40,912 nucleotides of DNA from JACZQZ01 sp046756945 (GCA_046756945.1 JBHHXI010000005.1:1-40912), one strand, 5' to 3'; positions 33,072 through 40,912 are shown, numbered from the stretch's first letter. Notes: generated by a model not told the origin, from the letters alone. Numbers and translations: made by a program.

Positions 33072-34603
33072 TCGGGCGCGGGCGCATTGAAAGGGCGGTC
33101 CTGGCCGCCGGTGTCGCCGGGGCGCTCATGGCCGCGCCGGCGCCGGCAGGGGCGGGCAACGGCGAGGATGTCTACGCCAGGCGGTGCGCCGGCTGCCACG
33201 GCGAAGAGGGCGACGGATCGGGTCCGGGCGCCGAGCGGCTGAACCCGCCGCCCCGGGACTTTACCGAGGGGATGTACAAGATCAGGACCACCGGCTTCGA
33301 CGACATCGTTCCCAACGACGCGGACCTGGTGCGGACGATCCGCGACGGCATGCCGGGAACCGCCATGCCCGGATGGGGCGACGTGCTGTCCGGGCAGGAC
33401 ATCCAGGACGTGGTCGCCTACATCAAGACCTTCGCCGGGCTCGAAGAGGAGAAACCGAGCCAGCAGGTCGACTACGGAACCCCGGTGGCTTCGTCCCCGG
33501 AGAGCATCGCAGCGGGGAAGAAGCTGTTCCTCGACCGGTGCTCGGAATGTCACGGGGACGACGGAAAAGGGGACGGCATCAAGCGGCTCAAGGACGACGC
33601 CGGCGCCAGGACGTGGCCGAGAAACCTGACCAAGCCCTGGATCTTCCGCGCCAGCAACGACCCCAGGGATATCTTTTCGCGCATTTCCGTGGGCATCCCC
33701 GGCACCCAGATGCCCTCGTTCGCCGACCCGCGGAGCAAAAAGAAACTCAGCATCGAGCAACGGTGGCACGTGGCCAACTACGTCGCGTCGCTGGCCAAGA
33801 CCAAGAAGGTGGTGCGGACGGAGAATACGGTGGTCAAGGCGGACAAGGTCGACGGCGGCGTGCCCGATTCCCCTGACGATCCGCGCTGGGAGGACGGCGA
33901 GCCCTCCACCTTTTTCCTGGTGCCCCAGATCATCGCCAAGGAGCGGTTCTTCACCCCGTCCAACGACACCATCACGGTGCGCGCGCTGTACAACGAAAAA
34001 GAGGTCGCCCTGCTGCTCGAGTGGGACGACCGGACAAAGAGCATTCCCGGCGACGCCGCGGCCGAGAAGATTTCCGAGCCCGGCCTGGCCGAAGACCGGG
34101 TCGCCGTGCAGTTGCCCGTGGACATCCCGGACGGCATGGAAAAGCCCTATTTCGTCATGGGCGACGCCTCCCACCCGGTCAACCTGTGGCAATGGGCCAG
34201 CGGCACCACGGACAGGCCCGAGAGCGTGGCGCTCCTCGATGCCCGCGGAATCGGGGACACCGAGGAACGGGATGCCGCGGCCTCCGGTCTCGGCGCCAAG
34301 GGCCGCTACCGGAACGGAACCTGGCGGGTGGTGATGACACGACCCCTGAGGACCCCGGCGACGGAGAAGGATATCCAGTTCGAGGAGGGGAAATTCATAC
34401 CCATCGCCTTCGCCGCCTGGGACGGCAGCAACGGCGAGAAGGGCACGAAACACACCCTGACCACTTGGTATTGGCTGCTTCTCAAGCCGCCCACGGGCGC
34501 CACGCCCCTTGTCGCGGCCCTGGCCGTGGTCGTCCTCCTCGGCGCCGGGGAGGCGTGGTGGGCGCGCGGCGCCCAGAGAAAGGAGCCTGGTTCCCAGGCG
34601 TAA
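33068..34603 (+). CDS. Diheme cytochrome c fused to an ethylbenzene-dehydrogenase-type haem b domain, module 2
   Basis: A 511-residue exported protein with a signal peptide (about 1-29). Haem c sites are C40-x2-C43-H44 (CAGCH) and CSECH near residue 159. A haem-b-type domain follows from about residue 270 (VALLLEWDDR, LPVDIPDG, LWQWASG, MTRPLR, KFIPIAFAAWDGSNGEKG), with one C-terminal helix. The same domain order and anchoring as the module 1 protein show block duplication. Unlike module 1, no extra soluble cytochromes follow it; a small membrane protein does. Confidence 0.9.
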   Translation: MIGRGRIERAVLAAGVAGALMAAPAPAGAGNGEDVYARRCAGCHGEEGDGSGPGAERLNPPPRDFTEGMYKIRTTGFDDIVPNDADLVRTIRDGMPGTAMPGWGDVLSGQDIQDVVAYIKTFAGLEEEKPSQQVDYGTPVASSPESIAAGKKLFLDRCSECHGDDGKGDGIKRLKDDAGARTWPRNLTKPWIFRASNDPRDIFSRISVGIPGTQMPSFADPRSKKKLSIEQRWHVANYVASLAKTKKVVRTENTVVKADKVDGGVPDSPDDPRWEDGEPSTFFLVPQIIAKERFFTPSNDTITVRALYNEKEVALLLEWDDRTKSIPGDAAAEKISEPGLAEDRVAVQLPVDIPDGMEKPYFVMGDASHPVNLWQWASGTTDRPESVALLDARGIGDTEERDAAASGLGAKGRYRNGTWRVVMTRPLRTPATEKDIQFEEGKFIPIAFAAWDGSNGEKGTKHTLTTWYWLLLKPPTGATPLVAALAVVVLLGAGEAWWARGAQRKEPGSQA

Positions 34604-34618
34604 CGAGGAGAGGGATTG

Positions 34619-34816
34619 ATGGAAAACGACACCCCCGGGAAAGGGGCCATCATCAAGCTGTTCGGCGTCGTCCTCATCTTCCTCGGCGCGATGGACAGCA
34701 TGTTGTCGTGGCGCGGCGGGATCGCGGTGAGCGACTTCTACGTATTCCTCATCGCCTCGGGGGTGCTGCTCTTTGCGGCCGGCGCCATCCGGCGCGGCGG
34801 CGGCAGCCGCCGGTGA
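34619..34816 (+). CDS. Small two-helix membrane protein
   Basis: A 65-residue protein with helices at about 13-29 and 40-57 and a basic tail (RRGGGSRR). A GAGGAGAGGG stretch sits upstream of the ATG. It lies 15 bases after the module 2 fusion cytochrome and just before a terminator-like hairpin, so it is probably the last gene of the module 2 operon. I do not recognise a family; a complex-assembly or accessory-subunit role is possible. Confidence 0.75.
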   Translation: MENDTPGKGAIIKLFGVVLIFLGAMDSMLSWRGGIAVSDFYVFLIASGVLLFAAGAIRRGGGSRR

Positions 34817-34825
34817 AGGGGGTAA

Positions 34826-34849
34826 GGGTGGAGCTCCACCCCTTGTTTT
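34826..34849 (+). terminator. Hairpin terminator after the bd-like cluster
   Basis: GGGTGG (34826-34831) and CCACCC (34836-34841) pair around the tetraloop AGCT, followed by CTTGTTTT. This is a plausible intrinsic terminator at the end of the cytochrome operon. The next gene begins 24 bases later with its own ribosome site. Confidence 0.65.
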
Positions 34850-34872
34850 AGGATTTGATCGGGAGAATTAGC

Positions 34873-37041
34873 ATGCTTTCAACCACCGCGCCACGCCCCG
34901 CGCCGGCACCGTCGCCGCGCCCCGGCCGGGAGTCCGCCCCGGTATCCCTGGCCCGCATCCTGGTCGCCCTGGATGCCTCCGATTACGCCGACCGGGCGTT
35001 GGCGGAATCGATCCGCCTGGCCGCCACCGCGGACGGCGTCATCACCGGCATCCATGCCTACGCCGCAAAGCTCCACGACCGGCGCTTCCGGCAGATGGAG
35101 GGCGGGCTGCCCGAGCGCTACCGCGAAGAAAAGGAGATCGAGCATCAACGCGACGTGCACGACGATCTCATCACCCACGGCCTCAACATCATCACCGACA
35201 GCTACCACGATGTCGCCGAACGGGCCTGCGACGATGCCGGCCGCCCCTATCGCCGCCTCAGCCCGGAAGGGAAGAACTACAGCCGCATCGTCGAGGCCGC
35301 CGAAAGCGGCGACTTCGACGTCCTGGCCCTCGGCGCCCTGGGCCTCGGCGCCGTGCCCGGCGGCCTGATCGGCACCGTGTGCGAACGGGTCGTCCGGCGC
35401 AGTCCCATCGACGTCCTGGTCGTCCGCGACCCCGCCCGGGCCATCGGCGACGGGCCGATCGTCGTCGGCCTGGACGGCTCGTCGCGCTCCTTCGGCGCCC
35501 TCAGGACGGCGCTGGACATCGGGCGCCGCCTGGGGGCGGAGGTTCGCGCGGTGGCCGCCTACGACCCCTATTACCACTACGTCGCCTTCAACCGGATCAG
35601 CGGCGTGCTCAGCGACGAGGCGGGCAAGGTCTTCCGCTTCAAGGAACAGGAGAAACTGCACGAGGAACTCATCGACCAGGGCATCGCCAAGATCTACCAG
35701 TCCCACCTGGAGGTGGCCCACACGATCGCCCGGGACGAAGGGCTCGACCTTGCCTGCGAACTCCTGGACGGCAAGCCCTACCGGGCCATCGCCGGGTACG
35801 TGGAGAAAGCGGGCGCCAGCCTGTTGCTGATCGGCAAGACCGGCGTTCACGCCGATTCCGCCCTCGACATCGGCGGCAACGCGGAGAACCTGCTGCGCAC
35901 GGCGCCCTGTCACGTCTGGCTCGGCCAGGCCCCCTACACCCCGCCCCTGGACGTGGTCGCCGAAGAAACCATCACCTGGAGCGAGGAGGCGGAGGAAAGG
36001 ATGGCGCACGTGCCCGAAAACGTGCGCGGCATGGTGCGCATGGCGATCCTTCGCGTGGCCCAGGAAACCGGCCACACTGTCGTCACCTCGGCCCTGATCG
36101 AGGAAGCGACCGACCGGTTCTGCCCGGAACGCGGGGGCGCCGTGGAGGCCGACGCCGCCCCGGCGTGGTCGGATGGGGCGGCCCGGCTGCTCGGCACCGT
36201 CGGCGATGGGTCGGTCGCCGCCGGCATCCGCCTCAGGGCGGAAAAGCGGGCCCGCCGCGAGGGCGCCCCGGCGGTGACGCGGGACCACGTGCGCCCGTTC
36301 CTCGACGAAACCGAAGCGCCGGCGCCGGTGTGGAGCGCCGCCGCGCTGGCGCGGCTGTCCCGGGTGCCGCAAATGGTGCGCGGCTCGGTGCGCCGGCGCG
36401 CCGAGGCCGGGGCGCGGGCGCGCGGAATCACCGAGATCACCCTCGAGGTGGCGGAGGCCGAACTGGCCGACGCAAGGCAGGACATGGAGCAGGACATGAA
36501 AAACAGTATGGATGGCGGCGGCACGGACAGGGCCGGGGCCTCCCCCGGCGGCGGCAAGAAAGGAGGCGGCTGTCCGTTCGCCGATAAACACGGCGCCGGA
36601 GCCGGGGCGAACTCGGAATCGGACGGAGCGGCGCCCCTCCGGTGGACGCCCGAGGCCGAAAAAGCGATGGAAAAGGTTCCCCGGGGCTTCATGCGTACCA
36701 TGGCGCGCCAGCGCATCGAGGCCTTCGCCCGGCGCCACCACGTGGACACCATCACGCCGGCCCTGGTGGTCGAGAAGTACACGGAATGGGCCACGGGCTC
36801 CGCCAAGCAGCAGATGACGCTGCCGTGGGAGGAGAGGGCGCGCGGGCGGATCATGCGCATCCCCGGCTTCGTGCGGGGCATGGTGATCCTCGAGGTGGAA
36901 CGGTGCGCCCGCGGGATGGGCAAGGACACCGTGACCGGCGAGGTGATCGAGAGGGCGTACGGGACCTGGGAGACGTCCGGGGCGTTCCATTCGGAAAAAA
37001 CTCCGGGCCTCTACAAGGGACTGCCAAAGCGGGCAAAGTGA
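34873..37041 (+). CDS. Double universal-stress-protein with about five PCP_red-like repeats
   Basis: A 722-residue cytosolic protein. Two USP domains (about 27-175 and 195-355) each show the ILVALDAS / IVVGLDGS opening and a nucleotide-loop-like GALGLG or GKTGVH. After residue 365 come four clear and one degenerate copies of a 45-residue helical unit, W-[ST]-x2-A-x4-[ML]-x2-[VI]-P-x3-R-x-MV; examples are WSEEAEERMAHVPENVRGMV and WEERARGRIMRIPGFVRGMV. This unit matches the PCP_red domain found at the end of light-independent protochlorophyllide reductase BchB. A Gly-rich GGGCPF linker sits near residue 566. GGGAG precedes the ATG. Function unknown; tetrapyrrole binding or complex assembly is plausible. 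Confidence 0.88.
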   Translation: MLSTTAPRPAPAPSPRPGRESAPVSLARILVALDASDYADRALAESIRLAATADGVITGIHAYAAKLHDRRFRQMEGGLPERYREEKEIEHQRDVHDDLITHGLNIITDSYHDVAERACDDAGRPYRRLSPEGKNYSRIVEAAESGDFDVLALGALGLGAVPGGLIGTVCERVVRRSPIDVLVVRDPARAIGDGPIVVGLDGSSRSFGALRTALDIGRRLGAEVRAVAAYDPYYHYVAFNRISGVLSDEAGKVFRFKEQEKLHEELIDQGIAKIYQSHLEVAHTIARDEGLDLACELLDGKPYRAIAGYVEKAGASLLLIGKTGVHADSALDIGGNAENLLRTAPCHVWLGQAPYTPPLDVVAEETITWSEEAEERMAHVPENVRGMVRMAILRVAQETGHTVVTSALIEEATDRFCPERGGAVEADAAPAWSDGAARLLGTVGDGSVAAGIRLRAEKRARREGAPAVTRDHVRPFLDETEAPAPVWSAAALARLSRVPQMVRGSVRRRAEAGARARGITEITLEVAEAELADARQDMEQDMKNSMDGGGTDRAGASPGGGKKGGGCPFADKHGAGAGANSESDGAAPLRWTPEAEKAMEKVPRGFMRTMARQRIEAFARRHHVDTITPALVVEKYTEWATGSAKQQMTLPWEERARGRIMRIPGFVRGMVILEVERCARGMGKDTVTGEVIERAYGTWETSGAFHSEKTPGLYKGLPKRAK

Positions 37042-37059
37042 TGATCGGGATAAACGGCG

Positions 37060-38355
37060 ATGACAAAGCCAGTTGAAGCGCCGTTCCTGGTGGCGCTCAA
37101 TCTGACGCGGCGGTGCAACCTGAAGTGCGCCCACTGCTACCTGGACGCGGGCACGCGCGCGGACGGCGGCGGCGATGAACTGACCACCGCCGAGGTCAAG
37201 GCCGTGCTCGACGACATCGCCGCCTTGAGCGACGAGACCATGGTGGTGCTGACCGGCGGCGAGCCCCTGTTGCGGCCGGACCTCGAGGCGGTCGCCGGGC
37301 ACGGGGCCCGCCTCGGCCTGATGATGGTGGTCGGCACCAACGGGACGGCGCTGAATGAACGGCGCGTCGCCCGCCTTCAGCAGGCGGGCGTATCCGGTGT
37401 CGGCATCAGCCTGGATTCCCTCGATCCGGCCCATCACGACGGGTTCCGCGGATACCCCGGGGCCTGGGACAGGACCATGGCCGCCATCGACGCCTGCCGG
37501 CTGGGCGGACTGGCGTTCCAGATCCACTTCTCGGTCACCGACGACAACGCGCACGAACTGGAGGACATGATCGCCTTTGCCCGCGCCGCCGGGGCCATGG
37601 TGCTGAACGTCTTTTTCCTGGTCTGCACCGGGCGCGGCGAGGAGGTCACGAACGTTTCCGCCGGGACCTACGAAGACGTGCTGCGCCGGGCGACCCGCGC
37701 GGCCTACGAGGAAAAGGATCTGATGGTGCGGGCCAAGTGCGCGCCCCACTTCAAGCGCATGGCCCTGGAGCTGGACCCGGCCTGGCCGATCACCCTGGCC
37801 CAGGGCTACGAGGCCGGCGGCTGCCTGGCGGGGACCCGCTACTGCCGCGTGACGCCGGAGGGCGAGGTGACGCCCTGCCCCTACATGGTGACCTCGGTGG
37901 GATCGGTGCGCGAGCAGGGCTTCGCCGCCATTTGGCGCGAAGCGCCCCTGTTCGCCCGACTCCGCGCGCCGGCCCTCGAGGGCCGGTGCGGCATGTGCGA
38001 GTACGCCAAGGTCTGCGGCGGCTGCCGGGCGCGGCCCCTGGCCCGTGACGGGAACCCCATGGGCGAGGATTTCCTGTGCGCCTACCAGCCCCGCGGCGGC
38101 GCGGTGATCGAGCCCCTGCCCGACAGGCCGGGCGCGCTCATCTGGAACGGGGACGCGGAAGCGCGGCTCAAACGGGTGCCGTCCTTTGTCCGCCGCATGG
38201 TGCGCAAAAGCGTCGAGGACTACGTGCACGGCCAGGGCCGCGGCGCGGTGACGGCCGACGACATGGAGGCGGTGGCCCGGCGCCGGTTCGGCGATGGCGG
38301 GCCGCCCGGCCTGGGCGCCCTGTGGCCGCCGCGCAGGGAGGGCCGCGATGCTTGA
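37060..38355 (+). CDS. Radical SAM / SPASM protein with C-terminal PCP_red domain (NirJ/AhbD-like)
   Basis: A 431-residue iron-sulfur enzyme. C19, C23 and C26 (CNLKCAHC) bind the S-adenosylmethionine cluster. A TGGEPLLRPDLE motif follows, and the SPASM-type tail has CRVTPEGEVTPCPYM and CGMCEYAKVCGGCRARP, close in style to NirJ and AhbC/AhbD of haem d1 and alternative haem synthesis. The last 50 residues (WNGDAEARLKRVPSFVRRMV) are a PCP_red-like unit shared with the preceding gene. It overlaps the protoporphyrinogen oxidase gene by 8 bases. A tetrapyrrole side-chain modification is the best guess; peptide modification is the alternative. Confidence 0.9.
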   Translation: MTKPVEAPFLVALNLTRRCNLKCAHCYLDAGTRADGGGDELTTAEVKAVLDDIAALSDETMVVLTGGEPLLRPDLEAVAGHGARLGLMMVVGTNGTALNERRVARLQQAGVSGVGISLDSLDPAHHDGFRGYPGAWDRTMAAIDACRLGGLAFQIHFSVTDDNAHELEDMIAFARAAGAMVLNVFFLVCTGRGEEVTNVSAGTYEDVLRRATRAAYEEKDLMVRAKCAPHFKRMALELDPAWPITLAQGYEAGGCLAGTRYCRVTPEGEVTPCPYMVTSVGSVREQGFAAIWREAPLFARLRAPALEGRCGMCEYAKVCGGCRARPLARDGNPMGEDFLCAYQPRGGAVIEPLPDRPGALIWNGDAEARLKRVPSFVRRMVRKSVEDYVHGQGRGAVTADDMEAVARRRFGDGGPPGLGALWPPRREGRDA

Positions 38356-39772
38356 CGTGGCGGTCATCGGCGGCGGCGTCTCCGGCCTGGCCACCGCCTT
38401 CGATCTGATGCGCCGGGGCCACCGGGTGGCGGTCCTCGAGCGCCAGGTCCGTCCCGGCGGCAACGCCATATCCGAGCGCTTCGGCGGCTTCCTGATGGAG
38501 CACGGGCCGAGCACGGTGGCCAGCGCCTCCGCCGTGGCCGGGGAATTTTCGCGCCGGCTGGACCTCGACGACGAACGGTGCGACCTGGGCGACGGCGTCA
38601 GGCGGCGGTACCTGGTCGGGGACGGAAGCCTTCGCGGCATCGCCGTTCATCCCCTGGCTTTCGTCCTGTCGGGCCACCTCTCGTTCAGGGCCCGGATGCG
38701 CTTGATCGCCGAGTTCGCCGTTCCCCGCGGCGGCGGACGGGAGGAAACCGTGGCCGGGTTCTGCGCCCGGCGCTTCGGGCGGGAATTCGTCGACGGGGTC
38801 ATCGACCCCCTGGTCGGAGGCATGTACGCCGGCCGCGCCGACCAGGTGGCCGTCGGGGCCGTGTTTCCGCAGCTGGTCCGGTTCGAACGCGAGTACGGGT
38901 CCGTTGCCTACGGGATGCTGCGCCGCCGGTGGGCGGGCGGCCGGATGCCGGGAAGCCGCCTGTTTTCGTGGCGCCACGGCATCGGCTCGCTTCCCGGCGC
39001 CCTCGCCCGGCGCCTTGGCGGGGCGCTGCACACGGGCGTCACCGTGCGCCGCGTCGATGCGGTTTCCGGAGGATTCCGGGTCGACGCGGGAGCGGCGGGC
39101 GCCGTCACCGCCCGGGCCCTGGTCATCGCCACCCAGCCCCATGTGGCGGCGCGGCTGCTCGACGGGGTGGACGCCGCCGCCGCCGCCGCCGCCGGCGATA
39201 TCGACGCGCCGCCGCTGGCCGTGGTGTTCCTCGGCTACCAGCGCCGCCAGGTGGCCCATCCCCTCGACGGCCTCGGTTTCCTGGTCCCGCAAGGGGAGGG
39301 ACGCGCCATCACCGGGGCACAGTTTTGTTCCACGATGTTTCCCGGGCGCGCGCCGGAGGGGTGCGTGGCCGTCGCCGGCTACTTCGGGGGGGCGCGGGCG
39401 CCCGACCTGGCGCGGCTTCCCGGCGCCGACCTGGTGGCGTTGGCCGAGGGCGAGTTCCGCGACCTCATCGGCGCCCGCGGCGCGCCGGTCGTGGCCCGGG
39501 TCAGGCACTGGCCGATGGGGCTGCCCCAGTACCGGATCGGCCATCGGGGCCGCATCGCCCAGTTGCGCGAGGCCGAGCGGCGCCGGCCCGGCCTGTTGAC
39601 CACCGGCAACTATTTCGCCGGGCCGTCGGTCGCCGCCTGCCTCGAACAGGCACGGAAAACATCGGCGCGCGCCGACGCGTTCCTGCTCGGCGCCCGCGGC
39701 GGCCGGGAACGCGCGTGGGAGGTGCCGGGCGGGTCGACCGATGTCAGGGAGAGGGTGCCGCGTGCACCGTAA
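38348..39772 (+). CDS. Protoporphyrinogen oxidase (HemG/HemY type, FAD-dependent)
   Basis: A 474-residue flavoprotein oxidising protoporphyrinogen IX (or coproporphyrinogen III in some relatives) to the porphyrin. The N-terminal FAD site is VIGGGVSGLATAFDLMRRG, followed by VLERQVRPGGNA. EHGPSTV, FCARRFGREFVDGVIDPLVGGMYAG and a C-terminal FAGPSVAACLEQA match the HemY class. The start at 38348 overlaps the radical-SAM gene. Because it sits in the PCP_red group rather than with other haem genes, it may serve a dedicated tetrapyrrole pathway for the neighbouring cytochromes. Which porphyrinogen it uses cannot be told here. Confidence 0.92.
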   Translation: MLDVAVIGGGVSGLATAFDLMRRGHRVAVLERQVRPGGNAISERFGGFLMEHGPSTVASASAVAGEFSRRLDLDDERCDLGDGVRRRYLVGDGSLRGIAVHPLAFVLSGHLSFRARMRLIAEFAVPRGGGREETVAGFCARRFGREFVDGVIDPLVGGMYAGRADQVAVGAVFPQLVRFEREYGSVAYGMLRRRWAGGRMPGSRLFSWRHGIGSLPGALARRLGGALHTGVTVRRVDAVSGGFRVDAGAAGAVTARALVIATQPHVAARLLDGVDAAAAAAAGDIDAPPLAVVFLGYQRRQVAHPLDGLGFLVPQGEGRAITGAQFCSTMFPGRAPEGCVAVAGYFGGARAPDLARLPGADLVALAEGEFRDLIGARGAPVVARVRHWPMGLPQYRIGHRGRIAQLREAERRRPGLLTTGNYFAGPSVAACLEQARKTSARADAFLLGARGGRERAWEVPGGSTDVRERVPRAP

Positions 39773-39870
39773 CTTGGCGATGCCCGGGCATTGTCGTTCC
39801 GGGCTGAACAGGCTTCGGGCCCGGAGAAACAGGGTAATTCCCTATCACACATCCACGCAGGGAGCGGACG

Positions 39871-40302
39871 ATGGCGCGTACGTTCTGGGAAGAGGCCTAC
39901 CGCATCGGCATAGACGAGATAGACAACGAACACATGGAACTGGGCGCCCTCATGGCGCGGTTCCAGCAGGCCTTGGACGACCGTGAAGACAAGGCGGTGA
40001 TCGGATCCGTCTATCGCAATCTTCGCGAGAAAATGGTGGCCCACTTCAATCACGAAGAACAGATCCTCCAGCGCATAGACTACCCGGAAGAAGATGTCAA
40101 AGCGCACATCGACGGACATCTGGACGTCCTGTACACCTTTGATCACGAGTTTTCGAAGTGGGAGAAGGCCCCCGACGACACGCCCATTCCGGGGGAATTG
40201 TCCCACGTGTGCGTGTGGGCGATCACCGAACTGTTGACCGCCGACATGCAGGTGAAGGACCACCTGTCCCGGAGCCGTCCCGGCAAGGCGTCCCTTGACT
40301 AG
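39871..40302 (+). CDS. Bacteriohemerythrin, one di-iron ligand substituted
   Basis: A 143-residue cytosolic four-helix bundle that would carry a non-haem di-iron site binding oxygen. Ligand-type motifs are IDNEH (H21), HFNHEE (H58, E62) and AHIDGH (H79, H83), plus a C-terminal WAITELLTAD. In typical family members the last motif reads W-x3-H-I-x3-D; here Glu120 takes the histidine position while Asp125 is kept. Oxygen affinity or metal content may be altered. It may buffer oxygen or NO for the respiratory genes upstream. A GGGAG lies ahead of the ATG. The 98 bases upstream hold a GCCCGG/CCGGGC inverted repeat that could end the haem-biosynthesis transcript. Confidence 0.93.
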   Translation: MARTFWEEAYRIGIDEIDNEHMELGALMARFQQALDDREDKAVIGSVYRNLREKMVAHFNHEEQILQRIDYPEEDVKAHIDGHLDVLYTFDHEFSKWEKAPDDTPIPGELSHVCVWAITELLTADMQVKDHLSRSRPGKASLD

Positions 40303-40370
40303 GGTGTCGTCCCGCGAACTTGCTTGTCACGGAAGCGGCGTCGCACATGTAAAGCGCCGGAGAACCCCAC

Positions 40371-40769
40371 TCACGCCTCCTTCTCGATACGCTCCATGTC
40401 CTCGTCGCTGAGCCCGAAATGGTGCCCGATCTCGTGGATCAGAACGTGGCGGATGACGTGGGTGAGGTCCTCGCCGGTGTCGCACCAGTAATCGAGGATG
40501 GGGCGCCGGTAGAGGAAGATCATGTCGACGTCGGCGGGGACGTCGGAAACGCTCTTGCGGTCCAGGGACACCCCACGGTACAGCCCGAGAAGGTCGAAGG
40601 GGCTCTCCAGCCCCATTTCCCTTTCCGTTTCGGCGTCCGGGAACTCCTCGACGCGGATCACCACGCCCCGCACATGGCGGCGCAGTCTCTCCGGAATCGT
40701 CTTCAGGGCGGCCCGGGCCACGGTCTCCATTTCCGCGAGCCCGGGCGGCAGCGTGCCATGACCGGTCAT
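40371..40769 (-). CDS. Zincin-fold metallopeptidase family protein
   Basis: A 132-residue cytosolic protein. The zinc site HEIGHHFGLSDEDM (HExxHxxG-x3-D) lies near the C-terminus and identifies the PF06262 zincin family. The preceding helix reads THVIRHVLIHEIG, and IFLYRRPI is the usual central strand. Substrate and physiological role are unknown for the family. I chose ATG 40769, although the ribosome site is weak; a start at 40847 would add an unusual basic N-terminus. It is convergent with the hemerythrin gene and apparently unrelated to the redox island. Confidence 0.9.
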   Translation of the reverse strand: MTGHGTLPPGLAEMETVARAALKTIPERLRRHVRGVVIRVEEFPDAETEREMGLESPFDLLGLYRGVSLDRKSVSDVPADVDMIFLYRRPILDYWCDTGEDLTHVIRHVLIHEIGHHFGLSDEDMERIEKEA

Positions 40770-40859
40770 GGCCAGACCATAGACGGCCCCGGTTGCACCG
40801 CCAAGCGCCCGTACAGGAGCGGGTTTCGCGGGACACACATAACGCACACGAACAAGGTC

Positions 40860-40908
40860 AAAGGGGCGTTGCCCCTTTTGATCCCCACCAAGGGCCGACG
40901 GCCCTTGG
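40860..40908. terminator. Twin hairpins at the right edge
   Basis: AAAGGGGC/GCCCCTTT (40860-40878, loop GTT) is followed directly by TTG. CCAAGGGCC/GGCCCTTGG (40888-40908, loop GAC) comes ten bases later. Both are perfect stems. On the minus strand the order would suit a bidirectional terminator between genes, or a dispersed intergenic repeat; the neighbouring gene on the right lies outside the window. Confidence 0.6.
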
Positions 40909-40912
40909 AACC

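Noticed and set aside
34873..38355. Chlorophyll biosynthesis, suggested by the PCP_red domains
   Set aside because: No BchL, BchN or BchB catalytic parts or other chlorophyll genes are in the window; only the small C-terminal domain is present.
34879..38640. Antisense open frame of about 1250 codons opposite the USP and radical SAM genes
   Set aside because: Same reason: absence of stops in high-GC DNA; the plus strand carries the recognisable domains.

Overview
The window looks like chromosomal DNA of a high-GC, respiratory alphaproteobacterium. Supporting signs are the folD / DUF167 / yggT housekeeping cluster next to a tRNA-Ala, a FixL/FixJ-style two-component pair, FNR/FixK-type palindromes and a palindromic intergenic repeat of the kind that invades alphaproteobacterial ORFs. 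No rRNA, CRISPR array, transposase or integrase is seen. Taxonomy is inferred from gene content only.

Layout. (1) 1-2035: folD, a DUF167 gene and yggT (minus strand), then tRNA-Ala(CGC) (plus strand) with its own promoter. (2) 2037-7794, minus strand: a Tat-exported, membrane-bound molybdoenzyme operon in the order Fe-S subunit, NrfD anchor, molybdopterin subunit, TorD-like chaperone, then a carboxymuconolactone-decarboxylase-fold protein and a small exported protein. An FNR-like box lies upstream. (3) 8046-10210, minus strand: cupredoxin, diheme cytochrome c, monoheme cytochrome c and a small exported protein. (4) 10351-12940, minus strand: a FixJ-type regulator and a PAS histidine kinase. 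(5) 13295-18865, plus strand, behind a perfect TTGAT-N4-ATCAA box: two tandem diheme cytochrome c peroxidases, a Rieske protein and an arsenite oxidase/iodate reductase (Aio/Idr) type molybdenum subunit. (6) 18974-34816, plus strand: a HEAT-repeat protein and a cupredoxin, then two tandem paralogous modules. Each module has a divergent CydA-like (cytochrome bd-like) multispanning protein, a diheme c, a membrane-anchored monoheme c, and a diheme c fused to an ethylbenzene-dehydrogenase-type heme b domain. Several tiny membrane proteins are interspersed, and a hairpin terminator follows. (7) 34873-39772: a double universal-stress protein with about five PCP_red-like repeats, a SPASM radical-SAM protein ending in the same repeat, and a protoporphyrinogen oxidase. 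(8) 39871-40769: a bacteriohemerythrin and a zincin-fold metallopeptidase, then twin hairpins at the right edge.

How it may work together. Twelve proteins carry 20 CxxCH haem c sites by my count, and there are two molybdoenzymes, a Rieske protein, two cupredoxins and two predicted b-haem domains. The simplest reading is an oxygen-responsive electron-transport island. An Aio/Idr-like periplasmic oxidoreductase with peroxide-removing partners would be connected through cytochromes and cupredoxins to one or two cytochrome-c-linked bd-like oxidases. The PCP_red / radical-SAM / HemG-HemY group could make or insert a tetrapyrrole for them. Substrates and direction of electron flow cannot be settled from sequence alone.
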